DNA from: Desulfobacterales bacterium
Lineage (GTDB): Bacteria; Desulfobacterota; Desulfobacteria; Desulfobacterales; JAHEIW01
Assembly (NCBI GenBank): GCA_030066985.1
Contig: JASJAN010000031.1
Location: 1 to 64,000, forward strand
DNA: 64,000 nucleotides
Reading direction: 5' to 3'
Part shown: one piece after another, positions 8,638 through 16,930 of the stretch
Layout of the letters: every line of letters begins with the position of its first letter
How positions within the stretch are numbered: position 1 is the first letter of the stretch
Translations under genes and position numbers: made by a program
Notes under the pieces: generated by a model
Told to the model about the DNA's origin: nothing
Seen by the model: only the letters and a program-made list of their open reading frames with translations
Database searches by the model: none

Positions 8638-9954
8638 ATGGATCCGTTTCACGTCGGTATCGCATCAGTTATCGGACTACTAATTTTATTGGGCTGTGGT
8701 GTACCGGTCGCAGTTTCCCTGGGTATTTCCGGTTTCTTTGGATTGATGTTTGCTTTGGGGCCCAATTTTGCACTTTCAATCGTGCAAACCCTTCCCTACA
8801 GTGTTGTTGCCAATTATTCCTGGGCGGTCCTGCCGCTTTTTGTTCTGATGGGCACTTTGGCGGCGTCGGCCGGTCTCACAATGGACCTGTTTCGAGCCGC
8901 CAACATGTGGCTCAGTCGGCTGCGGGGCGGCCTTTATCTGGCGGTGATCGCCGGCTCTGCAGGGTTTGCAGCTGCTTCCGGATCGACGGTGGTCAACTCG
9001 GTGGTTTTCACCCGGCTGGCTCTGCCGGAAATGCTGAAGTATAAATATTCAAGGTCGCTATCACTGGGATGTATCTGCGCGGCAGGGACGTTTGCCGCTA
9101 TGATTCCTCCAAGCCTGACAATGGTCATCTACGCCATCATCACCGAACAGTCTATCGGCAAACTTTTGCTCGCCGGAGTCATTCCCGGTATCATCTCCGC
9201 GATTCTTTATGCAATATTGATTTTTTCGCTGGTGCGATTTAAGCCTTCCCTGGCGCCAGCCATACCTGAGGTACGACACAGTTTAATGGAGAAAATGAAA
9301 TCCCTTAAAGGTGTCTGGGGAATCGTGCTTCTCATCCTGCTGGTGCTCGGCGGAATTTATTCCGGGCTGTTTCCGCCTTCCGGCGCCGGAGCAGTGGGCG
9401 CCTTCGGAACATTTATGATCGCCCTGTTCAAACTCGGGCCGAAAAAGGGCTGGCTGATGGAAGGTCTGCGGAATTCGGCTGCGGTGGCATGCACTATTTT
9501 CACCATATTGATCGGCGGATTAATTTTTTCCCGGCTGCTGGTCATCACCGGTGTCGTCACCGAGTTTACCCAGTTTGTTTCCAGTCACATCCACACGGCC
9601 GCCGGCATTATGGTGGCCTTCAGCCTGATGTATATCATTATGGGGTGTTATCTGGATACCGCTTCCATGATGATCATCACTCTGCCCTTTGTATTTCCGG
9701 TCATTATGCAGTACGGCATCAATCCGATCTGGTTCGGCATTATCTTTGTGAAGGTCATTGAAATCTCCGTTATCACACCACCGGTCGGCTTGAATCTTTA
9801 CGCCGTGATGAGCGGTGCCGGCAAGGATGCCAATTTCAGAGATCTCGTGTTCGGGGTTATCCCTTTTATAATAATGGATGTGATTACATTGACGATTTTA
9901 ATTGTTTTCCCGGGCCTGTCGACCTGGCTTCCGGAAACCATGATGGGTAGTTAA
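8638..9954 (+). CDS. TRAP transporter large permease (DctM family)
   Basis: This 438-residue protein has about twelve hydrophobic segments and the DctM signatures GCGVPVAVSLGISG near the N-terminus, AASGSTVVNSVVF at about 117 and PPSLTMVIYAI at about 157. It is the Na+- or H+-coupled channel subunit of the TRAP system formed with the two preceding genes. The length is typical of the family. The next gene, an acyl-CoA ligase, starts 22 bp later, so imported substrate is probably CoA-activated directly. Confidence 0.93.
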   Translation: MDPFHVGIASVIGLLILLGCGVPVAVSLGISGFFGLMFALGPNFALSIVQTLPYSVVANYSWAVLPLFVLMGTLAASAGLTMDLFRAANMWLSRLRGGLYLAVIAGSAGFAAASGSTVVNSVVFTRLALPEMLKYKYSRSLSLGCICAAGTFAAMIPPSLTMVIYAIITEQSIGKLLLAGVIPGIISAILYAILIFSLVRFKPSLAPAIPEVRHSLMEKMKSLKGVWGIVLLILLVLGGIYSGLFPPSGAGAVGAFGTFMIALFKLGPKKGWLMEGLRNSAAVACTIFTILIGGLIFSRLLVITGVVTEFTQFVSSHIHTAAGIMVAFSLMYIIMGCYLDTASMMIITLPFVFPVIMQYGINPIWFGIIFVKVIEISVITPPVGLNLYAVMSGAGKDANFRDLVFGVIPFIIMDVITLTILIVFPGLSTWLPETMMGS

Positions 9955-9976
9955 AAATCTCAGGAGGACACCTGTA

Positions 9977-11335
9977 ATGCGGTTTGCAACTAAAGAGTTA
10001 AACACATTTTCAGAAGAACAAATCAAAGAGTACCAGGAAAAGCGGCTGCGTCGACAGCTCACATACAGTTTTGAAAATTCAGAATTTTATCAAAAAAAAT
10101 TCCAGGATTGTGGCGCACATCCTGAAGACATAAAGACACTGGAAGATTTCCGTAAACTGCCCATCATGATGACCAAACAGGACGAGCGCGATAGTCAGCA
10201 TGAATCGCTGGAACGTTTCGGGCACCCCTTTGGAATGCATCTGTGTGCGCCCCTGGACTCACTGGAATTGACGTCGACCACCTCCGGGACCAGTGGCACA
10301 CCGACGTTTACCTATACTTTTTCCAGACGGGATATCAACGGTCCCGTGGCCGACCTGTGGGCCTTTATGTTCAAGGCCGCGAATATCAACCCGGGGGATC
10401 GCGTGCTGTTTGCCTATGCCCTTGGCGTTTATGCCACCAGCATGCTGCTGTGGGGGATCAGAAAAATGGGCGCTTTACCGATCGACGTGGACGTTCGCGG
10501 CGGAGCGGATGCCATTTTACAATTTGCACAGCTCACCAAACCCGTTTCTTTCGCCACCACACCTTCCCTGGCTGAATTTATGATTGGCAGAGCGCCGACC
10601 ACTATCGGCAAAGAAGTGGGTGAGCTCGGGTTTGATTCTCTGCTTCTGTGCGGCGAACCGGGGCCCGGTATTCCGGAAGTCAAGGAGCGCTTGGAATCGG
10701 CCTATGGCGCCCGGGTTTATGATTACTGGGCACCGGGGGGATTGGGGTTCGGTCTTTCCTGTGATTCGAACGAATATCATGGCCTGCATTGCTATGCGCC
10801 GGATTACAATTTATTTCAAGATGATTTAATCGACGTGTCGACGCGAGAGCCCATCGATAGTGTTGACGGCGCCATCGGTGAGGCTGTGCACACTTCTCTT
10901 GATCGAGACGCCTGTCCGATCATCAAGTATGCTTATGGAGACATTGTCCAGGTGATCACTGACACATGTCCTGAATGCGGTTTTCCGGGCAAACGCTTAA
11001 AATTTGTGGGGCGATCCGATGATATGCTGATCGTCAAAGGCGCTAACGTATATCCGGCCGCCATTCAGGAGATTGTCAACTCTTTTTTCCCGCGTGTCAC
11101 GGGTGCCATGAAAATCGTGCTTGATGAAAAGCCCCCGCGGGTCGTACCGCCGCTGAAAATCAAAGTGGAATATGCTGAGGGCATGCAGCAGAATCAATTG
11201 GATACACTGGCAAAAGAAATCAAGTCGGCCTGCAGTCACAGCATAAAAATCAACCCCCAAGTCATCTGGGTGCCGCCCAACACGTTTGAAAAATCGCTGC
11301 GCAAAACCTCTCCTTTTGAAAAAACCTTTGAATAA
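9977..11335 (+). CDS. Phenylacetate-CoA ligase-family acyl-CoA synthetase
   Basis: A 452-residue AMP-forming ligase of the PaaK branch (COG1541). The phosphate-binding motif TSTTSGTSGTPTF lies at about residues 97-109. CPECGFPGK begins at about 331, and GRSDDMLIVKGANVYP, the conserved hinge and lysine region, follows. It activates a carboxylic acid, often aromatic, to its CoA thioester. AGGAGG stands 11 nt before the ATG. Its place right after a TRAP importer and between methyltransferase cassettes suggests that it activates the imported acid or its demethylated product. A second PaaK-type enzyme is at 32957-34297. Confidence 0.88.
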   Translation: MRFATKELNTFSEEQIKEYQEKRLRRQLTYSFENSEFYQKKFQDCGAHPEDIKTLEDFRKLPIMMTKQDERDSQHESLERFGHPFGMHLCAPLDSLELTSTTSGTSGTPTFTYTFSRRDINGPVADLWAFMFKAANINPGDRVLFAYALGVYATSMLLWGIRKMGALPIDVDVRGGADAILQFAQLTKPVSFATTPSLAEFMIGRAPTTIGKEVGELGFDSLLLCGEPGPGIPEVKERLESAYGARVYDYWAPGGLGFGLSCDSNEYHGLHCYAPDYNLFQDDLIDVSTREPIDSVDGAIGEAVHTSLDRDACPIIKYAYGDIVQVITDTCPECGFPGKRLKFVGRSDDMLIVKGANVYPAAIQEIVNSFFPRVTGAMKIVLDEKPPRVVPPLKIKVEYAEGMQQNQLDTLAKEIKSACSHSIKINPQVIWVPPNTFEKSLRKTSPFEKTFE

Positions 11336-11370
11336 TTTGTTTTTTTCACAGGGAGTTTAATGATATTGGG

Positions 11371-11399
11371 TTGACCGTATTCCTACAGCGTGGTATAGA
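11371..11399 (+). promoter_or_regulatory. Sigma-70-type promoter upstream of DUF169 gene
   Basis: TTGACC (11371-11376), 17 bp, then TATAGA (11394-11399) makes a strong promoter. An inverted repeat ACACTT/AAGTGT (11409-11414 and 11422-11427) lies just over the expected start point and could be an operator. About 170 bp of leader follows before the DUF169 start. Confidence 0.55.
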
Positions 11400-11572
11400 T
11401 TTCAACGTACACTTAAAATACAAGTGTGATGGATACACCATAAATATGCAATGCTTACGACGAGGGGGTGATCTAATTGCGTTTCAAGCTATGACCGTCC
11501 GCGTTTCTTCTACCGACCCAGTCCACATCTCTTATCTAACCTAAATTGTCCAATCAAAAAGGAGTCTTAACG

Positions 11573-12445
11573 ATGTCACTAGAAAAATATCACAAAATGG
11601 GCGAAATTATGGATCGATTTTTAAGACCCAACACCTTTCCCGTCGCCTACAAATTAATCAAAGATGAAAGCGAAATCCCAGAGAAGGCGCTGCGTCCGTT
11701 GAAAAATTATAAAACCCGCCTGTTAATCTGTCAGTGCCTGCATCTGACCAAGACCACCGGTAGAACCCACGCCTTGCTGACTGAGGATAATTATTGCCTC
11801 GAAGGGTCCTGTGCCCACGGGTGGGCAAAAAAGCCTCCATACATGCTAGACGGCACGGCCATCTATCCCCGACTGGTGCCGGACCTTGAAGTCGCCAAAA
11901 AATTTGAAAACGACAAACCCTTAATCCCTCCGGACAAAGGCTATATCGGGGTTGTCATGTCACCCTTGGGCTGGACAAAAATAGAACCCGATCTGATTCT
12001 GTTGAGCTTAAATGCCGCCAGGATGAACCGCGTTATCGAGGGCATCTGTGATCAAACCGCAGAGAAAATCGTGGCCGAGAACAGTGGCCGCGGCGGGCTT
12101 TGCTGCTGGGGCATTGCACCGGCGATGAATACCGGTAAACCCACCTATGTTATCCCAACCTTTGGTGAATATCGCTTTACCGGCGACAGTGATGACGATA
12201 TGTGGTTTATCCTGCCGGTAGCCTATCTCGAACCGCTGGTCAAAGGCTTTGAACATATGCATAAAGCCGGCTGGCGTTATCCGATTCCGCGATTTGTCGA
12301 ACATGAGCCCCGCTGGCCGGACGGCATGTACGGCTGGGAAACCTACGAAGCCTTTCAAGAGAAAGAAGGAAAGGGCGAGAAGTACGAAGACTATAAGGAT
12401 GACTGGTTTGGAACCTATACGGATAAAGACTGGTTTGAAAAATAA
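11573..12445 (+). CDS. DUF169-family protein
   Basis: A 290-residue cytosolic protein of the DUF169 family (COG2043). This family has no settled function and is common near one-carbon and aromatic-degradation genes of anaerobes. Visible features are conserved cysteines (ICQCLHLT, CLEGSCAHGW, GLCCWG), which could bind metal or act in redox chemistry, and the family GEYRFTGDSDDDMWF block. AAGGAG 6 nt or more before ATG 11573 fixes the start. An upstream in-frame TTG at 11546 overlaps that site and is unlikely. The gene has its own promoter and terminator. Confidence 0.85.
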   Translation: MSLEKYHKMGEIMDRFLRPNTFPVAYKLIKDESEIPEKALRPLKNYKTRLLICQCLHLTKTTGRTHALLTEDNYCLEGSCAHGWAKKPPYMLDGTAIYPRLVPDLEVAKKFENDKPLIPPDKGYIGVVMSPLGWTKIEPDLILLSLNAARMNRVIEGICDQTAEKIVAENSGRGGLCCWGIAPAMNTGKPTYVIPTFGEYRFTGDSDDDMWFILPVAYLEPLVKGFEHMHKAGWRYPIPRFVEHEPRWPDGMYGWETYEAFQEKEGKGEKYEDYKDDWFGTYTDKDWFEK

Positions 12446-12472
12446 GCCTGCTGATGCGTCATCTGTAAAAAC

Positions 12473-12504
12473 AAATAAGGCGCCCCTGCGAGGGTGCCTT
12501 ATTT
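12473..12504 (+). terminator. Terminator of DUF169 gene
   Basis: AAATAAGGC and GCCTTATTT form a stem, extended inside by CCC/GGG around TGCGA, and are followed by GATTAT. It lies 28 bp after the DUF169 stop codon. The U-tract is inside the right arm, as in a bidirectional terminator. Confidence 0.75.
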
Positions 12505-13065
12505 GATTATACAGTCCGGTTGAAAGCATTTTCGGCCACGAGCCTGAAAATAAATCAACTACCCCATCATACCCGACCCGGTTCATGCGCCCGCCATTTT
12601 GAAATTTACCACTCGTAAACAATAGACCATTGTGGACACACATTGTTTCATATGAATCATTTTGTTTCATTCCGGCTCCCTCATGAAACGTTTCATTTAT
12701 CAAGGTCAAAACATATGGTTCAGATAGCAATCAGACGTGAAGGCACCAGAGGTGAAATACTTTCCAGTTTCCTTATATTATTAAATATTTTTCAATCCTG
12801 CAACACCAGGTATTTCGTTGCTCAAAAAACTCTGTATACACGGCTCTTGGTATGTGTATTGCAACAGCTAGAAATGAAATTCGATACCCAGGTTGCTTAA
12901 ACAAGCCAGATCAAGGTTTCAAATCACACCCCTGGGGGGGGGAACACCATATCTTTAATGATGAATCAGATTGAATTTGATATGGAAGCCCGTCATGACC
13001 CGATCAACTTCAATCTTTCTAATCAACTGACAATAAACCCAAATTTTAATAAGGACAAACCTCAG
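12505..13065. promoter_or_regulatory. Intergenic region with clustered GTTTCAT motifs
   Basis: No convincing gene is seen in this 561-bp stretch. It holds four copies of the heptamer GTTTCAT: direct copies at 12645-12651 and 12664-12670, and an inverted pair that makes the perfect 14-bp palindrome ATGAAACGTTTCAT at 12683-12696. This looks like a multi-site operator. A run of ten G lies near 12934-12943. An in-frame ATG at 12958 would add 36 non-conserved residues to the MBL-fold protein and has no near ribosome binding site. Confidence 0.45.
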
Positions 13066-13821
13066 ATGAAAATTACGTTTTTAGGCACCGCCGGCCTCGT
13101 GCCCGGTATGGGGCTCAAAGTTACTGGATCACGCGGTATGCTCTCGATGTTGATTGATAATGACACCCTTTTGGAAGTCGGTGACGGGGCTTTAAGAAAT
13201 ATCAATGCCTACGGTGTTGATCTAAATGCCATCCGGCGTATTATGATTTCCCACCTGCACTCCGACCATTTCATCGGTATCGTACACGTGCTTTTCGATA
13301 TGATGAATGTGTGCAACCGAACCGAACCACTTGAAATTATCGGACCGGCCGGCATTCAGGAAGCCACCCAGGGTTTGATGGATCTGTGTGAGCTTCCGGT
13401 GGCCGATAATGAAAAAAGGGGCTATGACCTCATATTCAAAGAGCTTGGCGAATCGGAACATTTTGAAGATGTCCGCACCGTGCGCGGGGAGCATCCTTCC
13501 GAGGCGCATGCTTATCGCATCGAACGCGATGGCCGCTCACTGTTTTACAACGGTGAGTCCAGTTTTACAGAACCGGTGATCGATCTTGCCCGGGGCGCGG
13601 ATCTTTTTATGAGCACGGTCGTCGTAGTGGAACCCCATTCCTTTCATATCGCACCGGAAGATCTGGGCAAAGCAGCCACTGAGGCCGGCGTGAAACGCAT
13701 CGCGGTGGTCCACTGGCCTACGGAATATGAAGAAAACAGAGATGCGTTCAAAACACTCATCCTGAAGCATTTTGAAGGCGAGGTGCATGTACCGGATGAT
13801 TTCACCACGATTGAAATTTAA
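13066..13821 (+). CDS. MBL-fold metallohydrolase, RNase Z/arylsulfatase-like branch
   Basis: A 251-residue metallo-beta-lactamase-fold protein. It begins with the usual MKITFLGTAG strand, has the metal motif SHLHSDHFIG and later blocks YNGESSFT and VVHWPTEYEE. The start is taken at ATG 13066, with AAGGA 10 nt upstream and a family-like N-terminus. The longer frame from 12958 looks like untranslated leader. The usual final His and Asp ligand positions are only partly clear, so zinc hydrolase activity is inferred from the HxHxDH motif. Substrate unknown. It lies 71 bp upstream of the second methyltransferase and may share its regulation. Confidence 0.8.
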   Translation: MKITFLGTAGLVPGMGLKVTGSRGMLSMLIDNDTLLEVGDGALRNINAYGVDLNAIRRIMISHLHSDHFIGIVHVLFDMMNVCNRTEPLEIIGPAGIQEATQGLMDLCELPVADNEKRGYDLIFKELGESEHFEDVRTVRGEHPSEAHAYRIERDGRSLFYNGESSFTEPVIDLARGADLFMSTVVVVEPHSFHIAPEDLGKAATEAGVKRIAVVHWPTEYEENRDAFKTLILKHFEGEVHVPDDFTTIEI

Positions 13822-13892
13822 TCAGTCCGTCATAAATCGGTTTAATTAACGATATACTTGCTCAGTATAATGATTACCGGAAGGAGGATTGA

Positions 13893-14990
13893 ATGAATAA
13901 AAAGGAGCGATTTGATGCGGTAAGGCAGCGCAAAGCGCCGGATTACATGCCGGTGTGGCCGCGGGTCATGTCTCAGATGCTATACAGTCACGGGTATTTA
14001 CTGCCCGAGGTCACCGGTCATGACTGGTATGACTCAGATAAGGTCACCGAGGCGGTATTGGCCAATATCAAAGAAGTCGACTACGACATCGCCATCCCCT
14101 CCTATGTGGACTACGGGTTCGGTGTTCCACCGCTGGGCGGCAACATTATGATTCCGGAAAAATTTGGTTTGGCCGCAGGCACCACCGAGGATCAACCGGT
14201 AAAGAGCAAAGACGACTGGCCGAGGGTGCAAAAGCTGATGGCCCAATACGATGTCACCAAGACCGACCCGCGCATGGCCGGCTGTCTTGAAGTAATGAAA
14301 AACGTATCGGCCGCCGTCGGCGATGAGATGCCACTGGTGCCGATGTATTATGTAGGCACCACCGCAGCCATGTTTTTGTTTCGGCCCAACGAGGCCTTTT
14401 TAGAGGACACCTATGATGATCCGGACTGGGTGGCGGAAATGTGTGATCTGGCCACAGAGTGGGCCATCGACTGGATCGGTGCTCAGTATGAAGCCGGTTG
14501 CAATTCGGTTTGTTTTACCGCCGAGACCATGGGCACCTTGATGCTCAGCCCCAAGATGTGCATCGAGTTCAACCTGCCGTGCGTTAAAAAGCTGGTTGAA
14601 GCGGTCAGAAAAAATCACAACCAGGCCACCTGGCTGCACATTCACGGGGATATGACCACCCCCAAGGCCTTTGAATATCTAGAGTTGCTGGTTAAAGAAG
14701 CCGGTGTGGAAGGTTTTCATTTTGACGAGTTCAACCCACCGGATTGGATCAAGACCGAAGTCATCGACAAGTTAGGGGTGCCAGCCTGCATCATTACCGA
14801 CGGAGCCGACATTGTTAAAGGGCCGCCGGAAACAATTGATGCGCAGGTTAAAGATCAGATCTCTAAAATCGGCGATGGGCTGGGAGTGATGATGGCGCCC
14901 AGCTGCCAGGTGCTGCCGGCCACCCCTCAGGAAAATTTTAAGACCTGGGTGGATGCCACCCATCAACACGGTAAATATCCGCTTGCATAA
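13893..14990 (+). CDS. URO-D/MtaA-CmuA-type corrinoid methyltransferase, cassette B
   Basis: A 365-residue paralogue of the cassette A methyltransferase, of equal length and alignable end to end. It shares the HIHG motif (His249, His251) but keeps the C-terminal cysteine, Cys338, in PSCQVLPATP, expected as a zinc ligand in MtaA-type enzymes. This copy thus has a fuller ligand set than copy A. It would transfer methyl groups between an unknown donor and the corrinoid protein encoded 29 bp downstream. GGAAGGAGG precedes the ATG. MtaA, CmuA and the URO-D-type O-demethylase subunits all fit equally well from sequence alone. Confidence 0.88.
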   Translation: MNKKERFDAVRQRKAPDYMPVWPRVMSQMLYSHGYLLPEVTGHDWYDSDKVTEAVLANIKEVDYDIAIPSYVDYGFGVPPLGGNIMIPEKFGLAAGTTEDQPVKSKDDWPRVQKLMAQYDVTKTDPRMAGCLEVMKNVSAAVGDEMPLVPMYYVGTTAAMFLFRPNEAFLEDTYDDPDWVAEMCDLATEWAIDWIGAQYEAGCNSVCFTAETMGTLMLSPKMCIEFNLPCVKKLVEAVRKNHNQATWLHIHGDMTTPKAFEYLELLVKEAGVEGFHFDEFNPPDWIKTEVIDKLGVPACIITDGADIVKGPPETIDAQVKDQISKIGDGLGVMMAPSCQVLPATPQENFKTWVDATHQHGKYPLA

Positions 14991-15019
14991 AGCACCAAAC
15001 CCTTAAGGAGGAATTGGTT

Positions 15020-15661
15020 ATGTCTGATTTTCCCGAACTAACCCAGGCGGTCATCGACGGCAATCGCAACAAGGTGGTTGAGATTGTCAATGCAGAAGTA
15101 GAAAAAGGCACCACCCCTCAGGCGCTGTTATCCGACTTTATGATTCCCGGCATGCTGCATGTGGGCGATCTGATGCAGGAGGGTGAATATTTTATTCCCG
15201 AGGTATTGCGTTCGGCCAAAGCCATGAAGGGCGCTTTGGAGATTTTGGAGCCGCTTTTGGCTGAAAGCGGCGGCGCGGAGTCAGCCGGCTATATTGTCAT
15301 CGGCTCTGTCGACGGCGACATTCACGATATCGGCAAAAATCTGGTGGCCATGTTGCTCAAGGGCAGTGGCTTTGAGGTCAACGATGTGGGTGTGTCGGTG
15401 AAAACCGAGACATTTATCGAAGCGCTCAATGAAAAAGAAGGGCCGGTTTTGCTGGGTATGTCAGCGCTGATCACCCCTACTCTGGATGAAATGCCGGTGG
15501 TGATCAAGGCTGTCGAGGAGGCCGGACTGCGGGATCGGGTCAAAATCATGGTGGGCGGAGCGCCGGTCACCCAGGAGTTTTGCGATGAGATCGGTGCCGA
15601 CGGCATGGCTGAAGACGCCGCGGCTGCAGTCACTCTGGCAAAGCAGCTGCTGACCGACTAG
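15020..15661 (+). CDS. Corrinoid (B12-binding) methyl-carrier protein, cassette B
   Basis: A 213-residue near-copy of the cassette A corrinoid protein, with the same cap domain and DIHDIG motif (His102 as cobalt ligand). AAGGAGG at 15005-15011 is 8 nt from ATG 15020. A TTG two codons earlier in the same frame is not needed. Only about nine residues differ from copy A, and the DNA is also very similar, including the region around the start. This suggests recent duplication or gene conversion while the partner enzymes diverged. It probably receives methyl groups from the preceding methyltransferase and gives them to the pterin methyltransferase that follows. Confidence 0.95.
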   Translation: MSDFPELTQAVIDGNRNKVVEIVNAEVEKGTTPQALLSDFMIPGMLHVGDLMQEGEYFIPEVLRSAKAMKGALEILEPLLAESGGAESAGYIVIGSVDGDIHDIGKNLVAMLLKGSGFEVNDVGVSVKTETFIEALNEKEGPVLLGMSALITPTLDEMPVVIKAVEEAGLRDRVKIMVGGAPVTQEFCDEIGADGMAEDAAAAVTLAKQLLTD

Positions 15662-15694
15662 TGCTCAATTTGTAAAAGGAAAGAGGTTTAAACA

Positions 15695-16567
15695 ATGGCA
15701 GACGTACTGACGACAACCGTAAGATCAGCATCAAAGGAAGTTTCCTTCAGCCGTGAGTTGCCGACGGCGATTATCGGTGAGCGCATCAACCCCACCGGCC
15801 GCAAAAAGTTGCAGGAGGAGCTCAAGGCCGGTAATTTTGACACGGTCAAAGCCGATGCGCTGGCGCAGATTGAAGCCGGTGCGGCCATCTTGGACGTCAA
15901 TGCCGGTGTGCCGGGCGCCGATGAGCCGGCGCTGCTGGTGCAGATGATCGAGGTGCTCAGCGAGTTGACCGATGTGCCGCTTTGCATTGACACGGCTAAT
16001 GTTAAAGCGCTGGAGGCCGCGCTGGCGGTTTATGCGGGCAAAGCGCTGGTCAACTCTGTCAACGGTGAAGAAGAAAAGCTGGAAAAGATTTTGCCGTTGA
16101 TCAAACAATACGATGCGGCGGTCATCGGTTTGACCATGGATGATGAGGGTATTCCCAAGACGCTGGAAAAACGCATCGAGATCGCCGGCAAAATCATGGA
16201 TCGCGCCGCCAAAGTCGGTATTGCTGCCCAGGACATTGTCATCGATCCTTTGGCGATGTCGATCGGCGCCGACGATCAGGCCGGCAAGATGGCGCTGGAT
16301 GCGGTCGAGGCGATTGTCAAAGACTATGGGGTCAACATCACCATGGGCTGCAGCAACATATCATTTGGCATCCCGGATCGCGAGTTGCTCAACGGAGCGT
16401 TTTTGGCCATGGCGATCCGCTGCGGGCTAACCTGCCCGATCACCAATCCGCTGTTTGATGAGGTAGTCATCTCGATTCTGGCCGCCGATCTGGCCATGGG
16501 TCGTGACGAATTTGCCACCAACTGGATCGGTGGTTACCGCAAACGCCAAAAAGCCGCTCAAAAATAG
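15695..16567 (+). CDS. Methyltetrahydrofolate:corrinoid methyltransferase (pterin-binding)
   Basis: This 290-residue protein has the dihydropteroate-synthase/pterin-binding TIM barrel of AcsE, MtgA and similar enzymes. Visible motifs are GERINPTGR (from Gly28), LDVNAG at about 66, the DPLAM segment and GCSNISFG at about 217. It most likely moves the methyl group from the corrinoid protein to tetrahydrofolate, linking methyl donors to the Wood-Ljungdahl pathway. It lies 33 bp after the corrinoid gene in cassette B. Cassette A lacks a partner of this type and may share this one. Direction in the cell is inferred. Confidence 0.92.
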   Translation: MADVLTTTVRSASKEVSFSRELPTAIIGERINPTGRKKLQEELKAGNFDTVKADALAQIEAGAAILDVNAGVPGADEPALLVQMIEVLSELTDVPLCIDTANVKALEAALAVYAGKALVNSVNGEEEKLEKILPLIKQYDAAVIGLTMDDEGIPKTLEKRIEIAGKIMDRAAKVGIAAQDIVIDPLAMSIGADDQAGKMALDAVEAIVKDYGVNITMGCSNISFGIPDRELLNGAFLAMAIRCGLTCPITNPLFDEVVISILAADLAMGRDEFATNWIGGYRKRQKAAQK

Positions 16568-16591
16568 GCGCGGCAAGGAGAGACACATACC

Positions 16592-16837
16592 ATGATTGAA
16601 AAAATTCAATTTTACACTGCCGGCTGTCCCCGGTCACAGATCTCGGAGAAAAATTTAAAAAAGGCCATGGGCAAGCTGGGCATTGAGTTTGAGGTCGAAA
16701 GCATTGATGATCCAAAAGTTCATGAAGCAGACGGGGTATCGGCCTTTCCGGCTATAAAGATCAACGGCGACATCAAGTCCGAAGGGAAATTCATCACAGT
16801 TGATCAGTGTGAAGAAATTTTGGACGAATACAAATAA
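16592..16837 (+). CDS. Small thioredoxin-fold protein (CPRS), cassette B
   Basis: An 81-residue thioredoxin-fold protein that begins IQFYTAGCPRS (Cys12), with the second cysteine replaced by Ser, then FPAIKINGDIKSEG and a C-terminal helix. It is clearly related to the CVRS protein of cassette A over its full length. AAGGAG stands 11-12 nt before the ATG and the gene starts 24 bp after the pterin methyltransferase. The fixed association with corrinoid genes suggests a role in keeping the corrinoid or a partner reduced, or in binding a thiol. That role is inference. Confidence 0.78.
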   Translation: MIEKIQFYTAGCPRSQISEKNLKKAMGKLGIEFEVESIDDPKVHEADGVSAFPAIKINGDIKSEGKFITVDQCEEILDEYK

Positions 16838-16930
16838 CGAGGCGATATTTTGATGAACAAATCGCATTCGGGCGTATGCCTGAACCGTTTTTCTTTTGTC
16901 TCAACATTTTAATTAACCTGAAAGGAGGCG

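Noticed and set aside
12008-12730. 240-residue minus-strand frame opposite the DUF169 gene
   Set aside because: It runs antisense through a conserved gene and its terminator. Its composition follows from the opposite strand.
12643-12900. 85-residue frame in the gap before the MBL gene
   Set aside because: It covers the GTTTCAT cluster, lacks a ribosome binding site and does not look like a protein family.
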